64,000 nt of DNA from Paenibacillus sp. AN1007 (GTDB lineage: Bacteria; Bacillota; Bacilli; Paenibacillales; Paenibacillaceae): assembly GCF_040702995.1 (NCBI RefSeq), contig NZ_CP159992.1, forward strand, positions 3,249,501 to 3,313,500, read 5' to 3'. Below, piece by piece: positions 1-8,410 of the stretch; position 1 is the first letter of the stretch; each line of letters starts with the position of its first letter. A program made the translations under genes and the position numbers. Below the pieces are notes generated by a model. It saw only the letters and a program-made list of their open reading frames with translations, was not told the origin of the DNA and ran no database searches.

Positions 1-374
1 ATATTGCGCTGACGACAGATCTCCAGAGGACAATACAGCTCCACAATATCCAGTGGATATCCTTCAAAAATCGTTTTGACTTGTTCATAATGCGGCGCAA
101 GCTCCGGTCGTTCCACCAGAATTCCATCGATCAATACATGCTTGCCGTGGTCTGAAAACAGCTTGGCTGTATGATACATCAGCACTATGGCTTCGCTTAA
201 ATACTTCCAGTAATCGGTCTGGAGATGTTTGTCTCCGATTGTGTTCTCAAATAAATCATTCGCCACAACGTAGAAGAATGGATCATCGTAAGACTGCATC
301 TCTTCTACGATAGACGTTTTTCCCGAGCTTGTTACGCCATTCAAAAAAATAATTCTGCCTTTGCCTTTTTCCAT
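1..374 (-). CDS. Chloramphenicol phosphotransferase-like P-loop kinase (partial, 3' end outside window)
   Basis: An open frame runs from ATG at 374 off the left edge, giving the first 124 residues. The start has a GGAAG Shine-Dalgarno site upstream. Near the N-terminus is a P-loop, FLNGVTSSGKTS, followed by a region (DHGKHVLIDGILVERPEL) typical of the chloramphenicol phosphotransferase (CPT) family, which phosphorylates small-molecule hydroxyl groups. The protein is probably cytosolic. CPT-like proteins in soil Bacillota are usually of unknown substrate, so resistance should not be assumed. The C-terminal half is not visible. Confidence 0.75.
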   Translation of the reverse strand, partial: MEKGKGRIIFLNGVTSSGKTSIVEEMQSYDDPFFYVVANDLFENTIGDKHLQTDYWKYLSEAIVLMYHTAKLFSDHGKHVLIDGILVERPELAPHYEQVKTIFEGYPLDIVELYCPLEICRQRN

Positions 375-510
375 TATGTTATCTTCCTTTGCTAAAGTCT
401 CATTTCCAAAACATTTCACAACCTACATTTTGCAGCAAACCCATTCTGTTTGGGTTCACTATAGTGAGTAGGTCAAGCGGCGCCAACCCATGGATTGTTC
501 TCCATGATTT

Positions 511-1239
511 CTACGCAAGCGGCCTCATACTTTGATTAACCTGCTGCACAGTCGAGTACGAAGAATCTTGATAAATCAAACCATTCAGCTGCATTCCAAA
601 AGCACATCCACCATCGATGCCAATCTTGTCTGCGGCAAACCAAACATCCGCTTTTCCATGAATATCGATCGTTTTGGTATGTCCAAAGACCACTTTTTTG
701 TATAAATCTGTAAACGTATGCTGGATAAATTTATGTTTGATATACATAAAATCATGCTCCGGCTGCTGCTTCCAATCACTATAATCCGGGTTCAATCCAG
801 CATGAACATAAATATGGTTTTCATCTTCATGGAATAGCGGCAGGCTGCTCAAAAAATGAATATGGTGGCTGTAGTCCGATTGAATAGATTTCCTCGCCTG
901 CTGCAGCCGTGTATCCGAAATTTCATCTTTCAGCTGACAGTAACTTTCAAGCGTTGGAAGCCCTCCATGTTCCATAAATCTGGATTGAATAGCGGAACTC
1001 CCCTCTTGTATAAAATCTACGAACCGCTGGTCGTGGTTGCCTTTTAATGCGACCGCATGATGTTCGTGTACTAATTTCATCACCTTATCCACAACTTCTT
1101 TACTGCTGGGACCTCGATCTACATAGTCCCCTAGCAGCATTAACTGATCATAGGTCGAATTGTAATCGACATCATGTAATAACTGGTTAAACGTATCAAT
1201 ACAACCATGAATATCACTAACCATGAGCGTTCGATGCAT
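511..1239 (-). CDS. Serine/threonine protein phosphatase-like metallophosphoesterase
   Basis: This 242-residue protein has the calcineurin-like phosphoesterase motif set in order: SDIHG, GDYVDRG, KGNHDQR, VHAG and FGHTKT. These residues ligate a dinuclear metal centre in PPP-type phosphatases. The reading frame extends upstream to 1335, but the ATG at 1239 is preceded by a strong GGAGGTGG Shine-Dalgarno site and begins directly with MHRTLMVSDIHG, so I take it as the start. It is cytosolic with no signal or membrane segment. Length fits PrpE-like and PP1-like bacterial enzymes. It stands alone between a kinase and a methyltransferase, both leftward. The substrate could be a phosphoprotein or a nucleotide such as Ap4A. 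Confidence 0.85.
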   Translation of the reverse strand: MHRTLMVSDIHGCIDTFNQLLHDVDYNSTYDQLMLLGDYVDRGPSSKEVVDKVMKLVHEHHAVALKGNHDQRFVDFIQEGSSAIQSRFMEHGGLPTLESYCQLKDEISDTRLQQARKSIQSDYSHHIHFLSSLPLFHEDENHIYVHAGLNPDYSDWKQQPEHDFMYIKHKFIQHTFTDLYKKVVFGHTKTIDIHGKADVWFAADKIGIDGGCAFGMQLNGLIYQDSSYSTVQQVNQSMRPLA

Positions 1240-1307
1240 CGAAAACCACCTCCATTTCATCTCTTTGAAGAAGCAAGGAATACCTGAAAGCCGCTGCATC
1301 TGCTCTA

Positions 1308-1904
1308 TTAAATTAACTTTCTGATCTTCATACAATAAAAGCTGGCATTCGGGTACCGATTGAACTCTTCGATATGTACTAACTCCAACTTTAACTCATG
1401 TAATATTTCAAATAATTCTTCTTTTTTATGATATTTATCAAAATCCATGTACATCCATTGACCATTTGGTTTTAATACATCGGATATTTTTTGCAAAGCT
1501 TTACGGTATGCGCCTGTCTCATGAAGAGCTGAACCGATCATCGTGACGAGATCATAATGATGTTGAGGCAGCTTGCTTACTAAAAAGTCTTCACATATTA
1601 CTGTAGAGGCATTGGGATGCCCCTCCCTATGCTGCCGGTATTTGAATATGTTACAAATATAAGAATCGATATCGATACTCGTCAAACAACCTGATCCGTT
1701 TATAAGATATCCGATATAATCATCCCATTCGCCTACGCCAATCCCTACATTAAGCGCATTCATCCCGCTGAACACATCAAAGTGTTTGGCTAAAAACTCC
1801 CTCGTCCCCAGTTCCAAATACAAGCCTGCAGGCGAGAGATTCCACTGATAGGCTTCCTTTTCTCTCATATTTAAATAAAAATTCAATAGATCTTGATCAT
1901 TCAT
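1308..1904 (-). CDS. Class I SAM-dependent methyltransferase
   Basis: A Rossmann-type methyltransferase of about 198 residues. The SAM-binding motif I is LNVGIGVGEWDDYIG, followed by an acidic SIDIDS at the end of strand 2, and later DLVTMIGSALHETG and VLKPNGQWMYMDFD for the post-motif strands. The substrate cannot be read from sequence. Two starts are possible, GTG at 1913 and ATG at 1904; the ATG lies after a GGGTGATAGGG stretch and is preferred. It is a lone leftward gene in the accessory region, and no partner gene suggests a pathway. Confidence 0.8.
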   Translation of the reverse strand: MNDQDLLNFYLNMREKEAYQWNLSPAGLYLELGTREFLAKHFDVFSGMNALNVGIGVGEWDDYIGYLINGSGCLTSIDIDSYICNIFKYRQHREGHPNASTVICEDFLVSKLPQHHYDLVTMIGSALHETGAYRKALQKISDVLKPNGQWMYMDFDKYHKKEELFEILHELKLELVHIEEFNRYPNASFYCMKIRKLI

Positions 1905-1955
1905 CCCTATCACCCGATCTCCAAATATAATAAAATACCCTCAGCGTACGAATGA

Positions 1956-2261
1956 CTACTGCTGCTTGTACTTTTCATCAAACTCCTTATCTCTCATTTT
2001 TATTTCACTGATCGAATTGCGCAGGAAGGCCGACTGACAAATAAAGTAGACAGTACCCGTCAGAATGCAGATGCCTCCAACCCAATAATTCAGATTCAGA
2101 TCCATCTCATAATCCGTCGGACTATAGCTCCCGGCTCCTGCAAACTGAAATACGGCGTATCCCAATTTCGGAATGACCTCTTCAACCGTTTTGGTAAGCG
2201 TGATCACAATAATTCCTACTATGATCAAAATGAACGAAAAAACCATCGGCATGCGTTTCAA
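1956..2261 (-). CDS. Small membrane protein of unknown function
   Basis: About 100 residues with two predicted membrane segments, one near the start (VFSFILIIVGIIVITL) and one around residues 68-85 (YWVGGICILTGTVYFIC), and a charged cytosolic tail ending in EFDEKYKQQ. The region between them would be extracellular. The frame is open to 2282, but a Shine-Dalgarno AAGGAG sits about 10 bases before TTG at 2261, with ATG codons at 2252 and 2246 as alternatives. The start overlaps the end of the upstream P-loop gene, which suggests coupled translation. I do not recognise the family. Confidence 0.65.
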   Translation of the reverse strand: MKRMPMVFSFILIIVGIIVITLTKTVEEVIPKLGYAVFQFAGAGSYSPTDYEMDLNLNYWVGGICILTGTVYFICQSAFLRNSISEIKMRDKEFDEKYKQQ

Positions 2262-2803
2262 CTTTGGGCATCTCCTTCCCAAATGAATCTCGGATTGTTT
2301 TGAATATCTTCAATAATTTCAGTTAACTGTTCTGTGCTATAATGCTGCGTATAGAGTTTGGTTTGCTCTTTTAAGGTCGGACATGTTTCAAATTCCTCTA
2401 GTAAAACCAGACTGCGCTCGCCCATCCTCACTTCTTCGGCTCTCGATTGATCCCTACTCACCAAGGTATTCTGATCAACCAATAAAACGACATAAACGAG
2501 TCGGAATTCCAGATCAGTCAGCTGCTGTACAAGCCGCTTTACTTCTGAAGGAAAGGCAACATAGTCAATAACCACATCATAATCCTGTTCTAACAGATTC
2601 CGAGTTAAGCTGTATATATTTTTCCATGTTAAATCATACGTCTCTTTACACACCCAGGGTTTCCCTCGTCCATTCACTGGAATATGACTGATTGTATCCC
2701 CAGAAATGTATGCACTTTTACTTAATACTTGAACCAGTTGTTGTGAAGTTGTAGACTTCCCGACACCAGGAGGCCCCGAGATCACATATAATGTTCTGTT
2801 CAT
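2258..2803 (-). CDS. AAA-family P-loop ATP-binding protein (zeta-toxin/AAA_33-like kinase)
   Basis: The 181-residue protein opens with a Walker A motif, VISGPPGVGKSTTS (residues 7-20). It has a kinase-like IDYVAFPSEV segment near residue 78 and an Arg-rich lid (SRDQSRAEEVRMGER). This layout matches small ATP-dependent kinases of the AAA_33 or zeta-like group. The substrate is unknown, and many such genes in Bacillus-group accessory regions act as uncharacterised small-molecule kinases. It overlaps by a few bases with the following small membrane protein, so the two are probably co-transcribed. Confidence 0.75.
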   Translation of the reverse strand: MNRTLYVISGPPGVGKSTTSQQLVQVLSKSAYISGDTISHIPVNGRGKPWVCKETYDLTWKNIYSLTRNLLEQDYDVVIDYVAFPSEVKRLVQQLTDLEFRLVYVVLLVDQNTLVSRDQSRAEEVRMGERSLVLLEEFETCPTLKEQTKLYTQHYSTEQLTEIIEDIQNNPRFIWEGDAQS

Positions 2804-2817
2804 TTGGTTATCACCTT

Positions 2818-3264
2818 CTATTTATACATCTGGATGTACCACATATGAAATCCTAGTTCCTCGTAAAATGCCGCCGTATCTTTCCATCTTCGATTGGATG
2901 ATCCAACCAAAGCCCTCTCCACTTGGTGCTCACACGCTTTATCGATTAGACATGTGACAAGCTGCCGGCCGATCCCTTGACTCCGATGTTGAGGGTGAAT
3001 ATAGACTTCATGAATCTCCAAATAAGCGTCTGACTGAGGAATGACCGGCACTGCATTACCCTGCCTGATCTCCCCAAAGGCATAACCAACAATCGCATCC
3101 TGCAGTTCGACGACGTAGAAGTAATCATTCAGCTTCTTTTCTAGTTTTTCTGGAGTCCAAGCCACATTCTCGTATCCCAAAGTGAGGTCCTCTTCTGTCC
3201 AACTGATCGTGAGATCGGTGACTTGAGCAAGATCTTTCTTCTGGCCCATCCGGTAGTGGTACAT
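2818..3264 (-). CDS. GNAT family N-acetyltransferase
   Basis: This 148-residue protein has a full GNAT fold. Motif A is visible as VYIHPQHRSQGIGRQLVTCLI (residues about 92-112), with the Q/R-x-x-G-I-G acetyl-CoA pyrophosphate loop. Motif B follows, with AAFYEELGFHMW. An N-acetyltransferase moves acetyl from acetyl-CoA to an amine, but the substrate is not predictable. The gene is 15 bp upstream of the P-loop kinase gene and transcribed in the same direction, so they may share a transcript. Confidence 0.85.
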   Translation of the reverse strand: MYHYRMGQKKDLAQVTDLTISWTEEDLTLGYENVAWTPEKLEKKLNDYFYVVELQDAIVGYAFGEIRQGNAVPVIPQSDAYLEIHEVYIHPQHRSQGIGRQLVTCLIDKACEHQVERALVGSSNRRWKDTAAFYEELGFHMWYIQMYK

Positions 3265-3288
3265 ATCGCAGTCTCCTAACTATATGTC

Positions 3289-3825
3289 TCAAGCTTTACC
3301 AAAGATAAAACGATCATCGGGGTTCCACACATGCAGATCATCCGCAGCGTACCCACGCAACCACAGCTCGTCGTTTATACGTCTGAGATAAAAACCTTCT
3401 GGAAAATAATCATCTTCACTAATAGGCTGTGATGCAATGGTAACCGCCCCTGGAGGGGCCTGATTCCCTTTCGAGGCAGCTGCCGCATTTACTTCGAATT
3501 GATGCCAATACTGCATTCCAAGATAGGGGCCTAACTCCAATGGACATAATCTCAGTCCGAGGTCATCCGCTCTTTGAAAGAGCGGCAGCGTCGCAGCTCC
3601 CTCCCTAAATCCCAGATGTTTAACGGCTAATTCAACCGTAACCAATCTTTTCTTTGTATGAGATGTAATGAATTCCTCGCTACCTAACAATGTTTTTCCG
3701 TATTCATTTATTTGAATTGAGCACTGCCGCAGTTTGATTTGAAGCTCCGATGGGGTTAGGCCTCCAACTTCAACTACCCTTATTTTCACGGGACAGTTAG
3801 GGTATATTTCTTCCTGTTCAGGCAC
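3289..3825 (-). CDS. Conserved hypothetical protein
   Basis: A 178-residue soluble protein with no signal or membrane segment. The middle contains a conserved-looking block (residues about 45-110) rich in charged residues, with VKHLGFREGA and LGLRLCPLELGPYLGMQY. The C-terminal third ends in DELWLRGYAADDLHVWNPDDRFIFGKA. I cannot assign a domain family with confidence. It is a separate leftward gene 24 bp upstream of the GNAT gene. Its codon use looks like the neighbours and its length is ordinary, so it is probably a real gene. Confidence 0.7.
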   Translation of the reverse strand: MPEQEEIYPNCPVKIRVVEVGGLTPSELQIKLRQCSIQINEYGKTLLGSEEFITSHTKKRLVTVELAVKHLGFREGAATLPLFQRADDLGLRLCPLELGPYLGMQYWHQFEVNAAAASKGNQAPPGAVTIASQPISEDDYFPEGFYLRRINDELWLRGYAADDLHVWNPDDRFIFGKA

Positions 3826-3876
3826 TTTCAGTCCCCCTAAAGGTTGATTTCTAAAAATTCAACTCACTATATTGCT

Positions 3877-4413
3877 TTATTCTAATTGACTCCCTTGTGA
3901 CGCTTGAAAAGATGTAATTTGAGCAATATGATGCTGTCCATGCCATACAAAACGTTGTAGAGCAGTATCTAGTGAAATTGTACCCAATACTTCTGTCTGG
4001 AGTTTCCGACGAAACTGATCAGGATCTAACCCGCACAGCAGCGTATAAAATCGCTTATGGAGTATCTCCAGCAGCATAATCGAGTCCTCCAAAGGTAGGT
4101 CTGCATAGTCATGCAATGATGCCCAAGCATCTTCACGATAAGAGCCTGCCAGCGGCTCCTCTTCAGTCAATGCTCTTTTGAATCGGATATAAGCGTTCAT
4201 ATCATTATCAGCAAGGTGATGGATAATCTGTGAGATCGTCCAGCCGCCTTTGCGATAAGGAATATGCAGCTGCTCATCATCGATATACTGTACACTCTCT
4301 CTTAATGACTTCGCGATTCCGGGAACTTGATCGATGATGTGCTTTCGACTCTTATCAGTGAACTTGCGAATAGGCTCAAAGTTCCCTATTGGATAACGGA
4401 CCTTATCATTCAA
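3877..4413 (-). CDS. bstA: DinB-fold bacillithiol transferase-like protein (YfiT/BstA type)
   Basis: The 178-residue sequence begins RYPIGNFEP, the characteristic start of the B. subtilis YfiT group. It carries the three DinB-fold metal-binding His positions in IIHHLADN (near residue 65) and WHGQHHIAQI (near residue 160). BstA/YfiT proteins are metal-dependent S-transferases that conjugate bacillithiol to electrophiles in the cytosol. A bacillithiol gene, ypdA, lies at the right end of the window, consistent with a bacillithiol-making host. A conserved promoter motif 47 bp upstream of the start (4460-4488) is shared with two other loci. The symbol is by similarity only. Confidence 0.75.
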   Translation of the reverse strand: MNDKVRYPIGNFEPIRKFTDKSRKHIIDQVPGIAKSLRESVQYIDDEQLHIPYRKGGWTISQIIHHLADNDMNAYIRFKRALTEEEPLAGSYREDAWASLHDYADLPLEDSIMLLEILHKRFYTLLCGLDPDQFRRKLQTEVLGTISLDTALQRFVWHGQHHIAQITSFQASQGSQLE

Positions 4414-4459
4414 GTTTCAGCACCTCACCATTCCTCTACTAGAGAACCAAATCATATCC

Positions 4460-4488
4460 AATATAACCCACAATGTTCCATTTGCGAA
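4460..4488 (-). promoter_or_regulatory. Promoter copy 1 with conserved spacer (upstream of bstA-like gene)
   Basis: On the minus strand this is TTCGCA, a 17-bp spacer and TATATT, a good sigma-A match. The spacer (ATGGAACATT core followed by a GGGT) is nearly the same as in copies at 7537-7565 and 30346-30374. All three lie just downstream of a hairpin terminator and drive leftward genes. Spacer conservation suggests a shared regulator site or a duplicated promoter module. Confidence 0.6.
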
Positions 4489-4493
4489 GGGTA

Positions 4494-4534
4494 AAAACAA
4501 AAAAAGAAGCAGGCTTCTCCTAAAGCCGCTTCTG
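4494..4534 (-). terminator. Rho-independent terminator
   Basis: A hairpin with arms AGAAGC / GCTTCT and AGGCTT / AAGCC is followed on the minus strand by a run of seven T. It ends the leftward transcript of the 4577-4864 gene, just before promoter copy 1. Confidence 0.75.
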
Positions 4535-4576
4535 CTGAAATTCAGTCCCCATTGTAATACTAACCATCAGAAAGCA

Positions 4577-4864
4577 TCAGGCATAGTATCCTCCTTCTTT
4601 TATATACGTGCTTGTATTTACATAATGTTTATAGATTTTACTGAAAGCCCGGTTGGCTTTATGTTGATTTTCCCCATCACTTAAACACGGTTTGGTTACC
4701 CTGACAATTTCCTTTATATCTGTATCCATACTGACTTCACCTGATATAAGACGTTCAAGATTCAACTCAAACCGTCCCTCCAGATGCTCGGAGCAGTCTC
4801 CATATGCATATACTGCTGTACCAGCATTCACACCAATTAATTGAAAGTCTATACAAAATGCCAT
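4577..4864 (-). CDS. Small hypothetical protein
   Basis: A 95-residue soluble protein with an acidic middle (FELNLERLISGEVSMDTDIKEIV) and a basic C-terminal part. ATG at 4864 is preceded by a GAGGTCGGA Shine-Dalgarno site. No signal peptide, membrane segment or known motif is visible. It could be an immunity-like small protein, but there is no toxin beside it. It lies 130 bp downstream of the P-loop gene and is followed by a terminator. Confidence 0.55.
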   Translation of the reverse strand: MAFCIDFQLIGVNAGTAVYAYGDCSEHLEGRFELNLERLISGEVSMDTDIKEIVRVTKPCLSDGENQHKANRAFSKIYKHYVNTSTYIKEGGYYA

Positions 4865-4996
4865 TGATCCGACCTCTTTAGTTTAAAGTTTAATGCAGCA
4901 CTTATATCAAGCTGTTCTAACTGCCCGCTGAGCGGCTCTTTTTGAAATGGATCAGACAAGAGTGCCCCTGCTCGTTTTGTCCTCAATTTGACCTGA

Positions 4997-5533
4997 TTAT
5001 CGGGCTTCCGTGGTGATAAACCTTCCATCTTCGATGAGATTTTGTATCTCTGCACTCTTTTTTAGGATAATCATTTTCTTCTCGTACGGTTTCAAAAACA
5101 TAAGGATATCCTGCTTAAATTGGTTCTCAAATTCGTGATTCCATTTTAGCATCTTCAATAAACCTGTAAACGTTTGTTTGTATACTGCTCTTTCCATTTT
5201 CAGCTTTTGTCTGATGAAACGCAGTACAATTCTTGCATCTCTCCGAAAAACAGGGATATCCAAAAATATAATTTGTTCAGCCCGCTCAAAACTACTTGCT
5301 AACCATTTATAATAGACACCCTCCACAATCCAGCATTCCCGATCAATGATGTCATGGAGTAACTGGTCCCTTTTCTCCGGCGAGTTCTTACCTGCCAATT
5401 CAGTCGGTCCGCTCCACATCACCGTATCCAGTTCCCCGTAATATAAGTTAAACTGCCTTGATAACTTCTCGGCTAAATATGTTTTTCCACTACCTGTAGA
5501 GCCAACAATATGAATTCGTTTAGGGATGGACAT
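4997..5533 (-). CDS. P-loop NTPase, topology-modulation/adenylate-kinase-like
   Basis: The 178-residue protein starts with HIVGSTGSGKTYLAEKLS, a Walker A motif at about residues 10-20, followed by ELDTVMW and an Arg-rich lid. This is the pattern of the FlaR / DNA topology-modulation-protein group of small AAA kinases, whose substrates are unknown. A GGAGAGAG Shine-Dalgarno site precedes the ATG at 5533. It is cytosolic. The direction and spacing suggest a short transcript with the small gene at 4577-4864. Confidence 0.75.
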   Translation of the reverse strand: MSIPKRIHIVGSTGSGKTYLAEKLSRQFNLYYGELDTVMWSGPTELAGKNSPEKRDQLLHDIIDRECWIVEGVYYKWLASSFERAEQIIFLDIPVFRRDARIVLRFIRQKLKMERAVYKQTFTGLLKMLKWNHEFENQFKQDILMFLKPYEKKMIILKKSAEIQNLIEDGRFITTEAR

Positions 5534-5608
5534 AACTCTCTCCGTTTCTTAAGTTAGAACGACTAACAGCTGGTGCAGTTGATTCGAGGCTGCTGATCTT
5601 ATTTTTAC

Positions 5609-5851
5609 TCATTCGTCTTTCAGTATTTTCTCCATGATCAGATTTTCATCATTATTCTCAACGATTTGATAATTGAGTTTCGTATACAGCTTATTAGCAG
5701 GTTCATTGAATCTAAATACACTAAGTCTGAGCTTACTCATTCCTTTTGCTTTGGCATCCTTCTCAATCCATTTCATCGTTTCTGATCCATATCCCTTATT
5801 GCCTCTTCCTGATTGCTGCTCACTATGTTGGAAAACGCCTTCATAATCTAC
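5609..5851 (-). pseudogene. GNAT acetyltransferase fragment (C-terminal half only)
   Basis: Translating the minus strand in one frame gives a GNAT C-terminal half with no start codon: residues GVFQHSEQQSGRGNKGYGSE (motif A), then a KWIEKDAKAKGM helix and RFNEPANKLYTKLNYQIV (motif B), ending at TGA 5609. The N-terminal half is missing, and the frame runs into the stop of the neighbouring GNAT gene at 5848. It is a truncated remnant, probably left by deletion. Confidence 0.7.
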
Positions 5852-6309
5852 TCACAAATTGTATCTGCAGCATAGATTTTTGATTCTCTGTTCCAAGTAT
5901 GATATCCATTAGTGATATGGGCCCAGCCATATTTCTCATAGTAATTTTCATGATCTGTGCATAAATACAGCTTTTGAAACCCGAGTTTATGTGCCTCTTT
6001 CCGAGCGTGATTTAACAGTATTTCTCCTAATTTTTTTCCTCTTTCTTCTTCCTCAACGTAAAGGTTAGATAAATACGGTCCTAAATCTTGTCTGCTCACA
6101 AAATCATTTGTCATTAGTGAAAAGCTGCCGATGATTTCATTCGATTTCATCATAAAATACCATCTAGGCAGCGAATGGTTTGTATTCATACTCGAAGTTA
6201 TGCAATCCTCAAATATTTTTCTGTTTAATCCCCATCTTTGAGAAACATAATTAATACATTCTTCTAGCAAATTCGGATAATCCCTGAGATTAATGATCAT
6301 ATATTCCAA
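5848..6309 (-). CDS. GNAT family N-acetyltransferase
   Basis: A 153-residue GNAT protein. The acetyl-CoA loop lies in LYVEEEERGKKLGEILLNHAR (residues about 85-105), where the canonical Q/R-x-x-G-x-G/A is RGKKLG. Motif B is NYYEKYGWAHITNGYHTW. The substrate is unknown. Its stop codon overlaps the remnant of a second GNAT gene, so the two may once have been tandem acetyltransferase genes. Confidence 0.8.
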   Translation of the reverse strand: MEYMIINLRDYPNLLEECINYVSQRWGLNRKIFEDCITSSMNTNHSLPRWYFMMKSNEIIGSFSLMTNDFVSRQDLGPYLSNLYVEEEERGKKLGEILLNHARKEAHKLGFQKLYLCTDHENYYEKYGWAHITNGYHTWNRESKIYAADTICE

Positions 6310-6360
6310 TACATCACCTGATTTTTATATTGTTTTAGGGTAAGATGATTCTTTATTCAT

Positions 6361-6870
6361 TCAATGAGCCGCTGAAACGGTCCACTCTTTCTCCAACTTT
6401 ACTACAGTTTCAAAATTCTCGATCATTCCCTCTAATTCATTAGTGAATATTAATATTTTGCTTGATTTCCTATCATCTAATGGTTTCATAAAAACAGCCA
6501 TACTCTTCTCTTTGCCATTCATGTTGTAATCGGCTGCATCCATGATCGTTGTAAACGCAGCGTCTTTAATCGCTGCACGATCCATTCTTTCATCTGTACT
6601 CCATAAACTCACTTCTATTTTCCGATATGTTTTCACTTGTTCATTTGTATCCATTATTTTATCGTGATGCTCCGTCATAAAAAGGGTGTATGCTTCCCGA
6701 GATTCCCATAACCCTATAATTACAGCATCTTCTTTGTTCAGAAGATTCCATCCACCCCATTGGACAGCAAATCCACTTATGAATTCAAGCTCTTTCCATT
6801 TCGTTTGAGCCGCATGAAAAATCTCTTTGGAATCTTCATTCACTTCGCATTTAATCATTTTTATAAGCAT
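6361..6870 (-). CDS. DUF4937 / YdbC-like protein
   Basis: About 169 residues. The first half reads MLIKMIKCEV, QWGGWN and AVIIGLWESREAYTLFM, the pattern of YdbC-like DUF4937 proteins, which resemble antibiotic-biosynthesis monooxygenase (ABM) ferredoxin-like domains. The second half has a related pattern with MAVFMKPLD. The frame is open to 6885, but GGGAG lies 8 bases before ATG at 6870, which is the better start. No function is established. It is soluble, with no membrane segment. Confidence 0.7.
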   Translation of the reverse strand: MLIKMIKCEVNEDSKEIFHAAQTKWKELEFISGFAVQWGGWNLLNKEDAVIIGLWESREAYTLFMTEHHDKIMDTNEQVKTYRKIEVSLWSTDERMDRAAIKDAAFTTIMDAADYNMNGKEKSMAVFMKPLDDRKSSKILIFTNELEGMIENFETVVKLEKEWTVSAAH

Positions 6871-6942
6871 TAGTTTTTCTCCCACTATGGCGCCATCGTA
6901 TCACTTTAAGGACTGGTTATCATTAAGCGGTTAAGATGATCA

Positions 6943-7422
6943 CTAATTTTGTTTGATGTATTTTTCGTAGAATACAATGGTCATACTATCATTAATCACT
7001 TTCCTCCTGCCGCCCCGCTTATAACCTAACTTCTCATATAAATAACAATTCCTCTGCTCCTGAAGGACGGTATCCAGTTCCCACTTCTTTGCATCATCAT
7101 AAAGTTCTTCAATTATGGAAAAAACTTTCTGTGCAATCCCTCGGCCCTGGAATTCGGGTAAAATGAAGATTGGACTTACACGATATACTTTATTCTCTTT
7201 TCTGACAATTCTGATGGCGCCTACGTTTACTTCTGAATATTTAATTATGTAATAATCCGTAAATGATTGACTCAAACGAGCTGCGATTTGAGCAACAGTT
7301 TCGTTCGCAGGACTTGTCTCATAATCCTGATACTTATTTAATAAAGGTGTAAAAGACTTCACCTGCATCTCATGAACAGCAGCAGCTGCATCTACACCTG
7401 ACTTCACTAAAGTAATGTCCAT
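6943..7422 (-). CDS. GNAT family N-acetyltransferase
   Basis: A 159-residue GNAT with a clear motif A, IFILPEFQGRGIAQKVFSI (Q-G-R-G-I-A loop near residues 92-97), and motif B, NCYLYEKLGYKRGGRRKVI. The N-terminal part carries the usual substrate-side helices. The substrate is unknown. The promoter motif at 7537-7565 lies about 115 bp upstream of its start, as a similar copy does for the bstA-like gene. That makes this gene a candidate member of the same small regulon. Confidence 0.85.
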   Translation of the reverse strand: MDITLVKSGVDAAAAVHEMQVKSFTPLLNKYQDYETSPANETVAQIAARLSQSFTDYYIIKYSEVNVGAIRIVRKENKVYRVSPIFILPEFQGRGIAQKVFSIIEELYDDAKKWELDTVLQEQRNCYLYEKLGYKRGGRRKVINDSMTIVFYEKYIKQN

Positions 7423-7536
7423 AAATAACCTCCTTCAATGAACCTAGCGATATAACAGGTTCCAGCAATCACACATGAAGTAAATATATGCACAAGATTG
7501 CACTTTGTTTCTATTCTTGGCTTCAAATCTCTTCTT

Positions 7537-7565
7537 AATATAACCTAAAATGTTCCATGTGCGAA
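7537..7565 (-). promoter_or_regulatory. Promoter copy 2 with conserved spacer (upstream of GNAT gene)
   Basis: On the minus strand this is TTCGCA, 17 bp and TATATT, with the same spacer core (ATGGAACATT) as the copies at 4460 and 30346. It lies just beyond the terminator of the ABC exporter genes. Confidence 0.6.
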
Positions 7566-7573
7566 GGCACGAA

Positions 7574-7654
7574 TTGAAAAAACAGCCCCTGAACTGACCC
7601 TATGTTAGAATTCACTAACAATATGCATTCTTAGTACATCAGTGTTCAGTTCAG
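7574..7654 (-). terminator. Rho-independent terminator of ABC exporter operon
   Basis: A long hairpin with outer arms CTGAACTGA (7589-7597) and TCAGTTCAG (7646-7654) and an inner palindrome TGTTAG / CTAACA. On the minus strand it leads into GGGGCTG and six T. It follows the stop of the permease gene at 7672. Confidence 0.7.
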
Positions 7655-7671
7655 ATATCGTGAATTTCGTT

Positions 7672-8400
7672 TCATTTGTATTTGTTCATACCAGCAAGTA
7701 CCGCTGCAGCCAGCCCTGCGCAAAATAGTAAACTAATGCAGCTAAGTATGACCTGCGTTGTTGATGCGTCATAATAGCCAGATATCGTAAATACAGCTGT
7801 AATAGGATATAAAGCTTTTAGAGTATTTGATGTACTAGCAAATAATCCAATAAAAGAATAAAATTCAGTGATAACTAATGCAATCCAATACCCTTTTTTC
7901 ATATAGGATACCAGAGCGATAATAGGGGAAATTGCAATAAATATACATACTCCATCCAGAAAATAAGCTTTCAAATAATTTATAATCATCCCCAGCGATA
8001 GATCAGAAAAATGTAAAGCTGCTTCGATTAAAAATGTTAGAACAAAGAGGAACAAGTAAAAAAGAACACTATAAACAAGAGTTATGATCATTTTTGCAGT
8101 CGTCAACTTCGCTTCGTTCACGGGGACTAGTCGAAGTGAATCGATTGTACGCTCCTGATCTTCACGACAAATCATATAACTTCCTAGAAGAGCTATAACC
8201 GCAGGAAGAACGAAAAATGTTGCCAGTGGTTGAGCCACAGCCATATACCAATCTGCAGTATCTATATCTCGAGTACCGTTATTTTCTTGTAATCCGGATA
8301 AAAAAACAATAACGGTAACCATAATCGTTGCGAAAATGGCGATCCAGACAAAACTTAGTCGGCGGATCTTTTGGCGCTCCGCCCAAAGTAGTGTTCCCAT
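7672..8400 (-). CDS. ABC exporter permease subunit (ABC-2 type)
   Basis: A 242-residue integral membrane protein with about six hydrophobic segments. A cytosolic loop (YMICREDQERTIDSLRLVPVNEAKLTTAK, residues about 74-102) has the E-R/Q-x-x-x-x-D-S-L pattern common in lantibiotic-immunity and BcrB-type permeases. It is the third gene of an ATPase-permease-permease set and ends the operon at a strong terminator. It probably forms a heterodimer with the 8411-9154 protein and exports a peptide or cell-wall-active compound. The substrate is inferred from family only. Confidence 0.8.
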   Translation of the reverse strand: MGTLLWAERQKIRRLSFVWIAIFATIMVTVIVFLSGLQENNGTRDIDTADWYMAVAQPLATFFVLPAVIALLGSYMICREDQERTIDSLRLVPVNEAKLTTAKMIITLVYSVLFYLFLFVLTFLIEAALHFSDLSLGMIINYLKAYFLDGVCIFIAISPIIALVSYMKKGYWIALVITEFYSFIGLFASTSNTLKALYPITAVFTISGYYDASTTQVILSCISLLFCAGLAAAVLAGMNKYK

Positions 8401-8410
8401 TCTTAATACC

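Noticed and set aside
458..471. Likeness to a phage T7 promoter core (CTCACTATAGTG) on the minus strand
   Set aside because: The upstream half of the T7 consensus is missing and no T7-like polymerase context exists.
4849..5055. 68-codon ORF between the P-loop gene and the small hypothetical gene
   Set aside because: Overlaps both neighbours in another frame; no ribosome site.
7603..7620. Palindromes TGTTAG/CTAACA (7603) and TTGTTAGTA/TACTAACAA (30415) as recombinase or IS-end sites
   Set aside because: Both are internal parts of larger terminator hairpins with T runs, so termination explains them.
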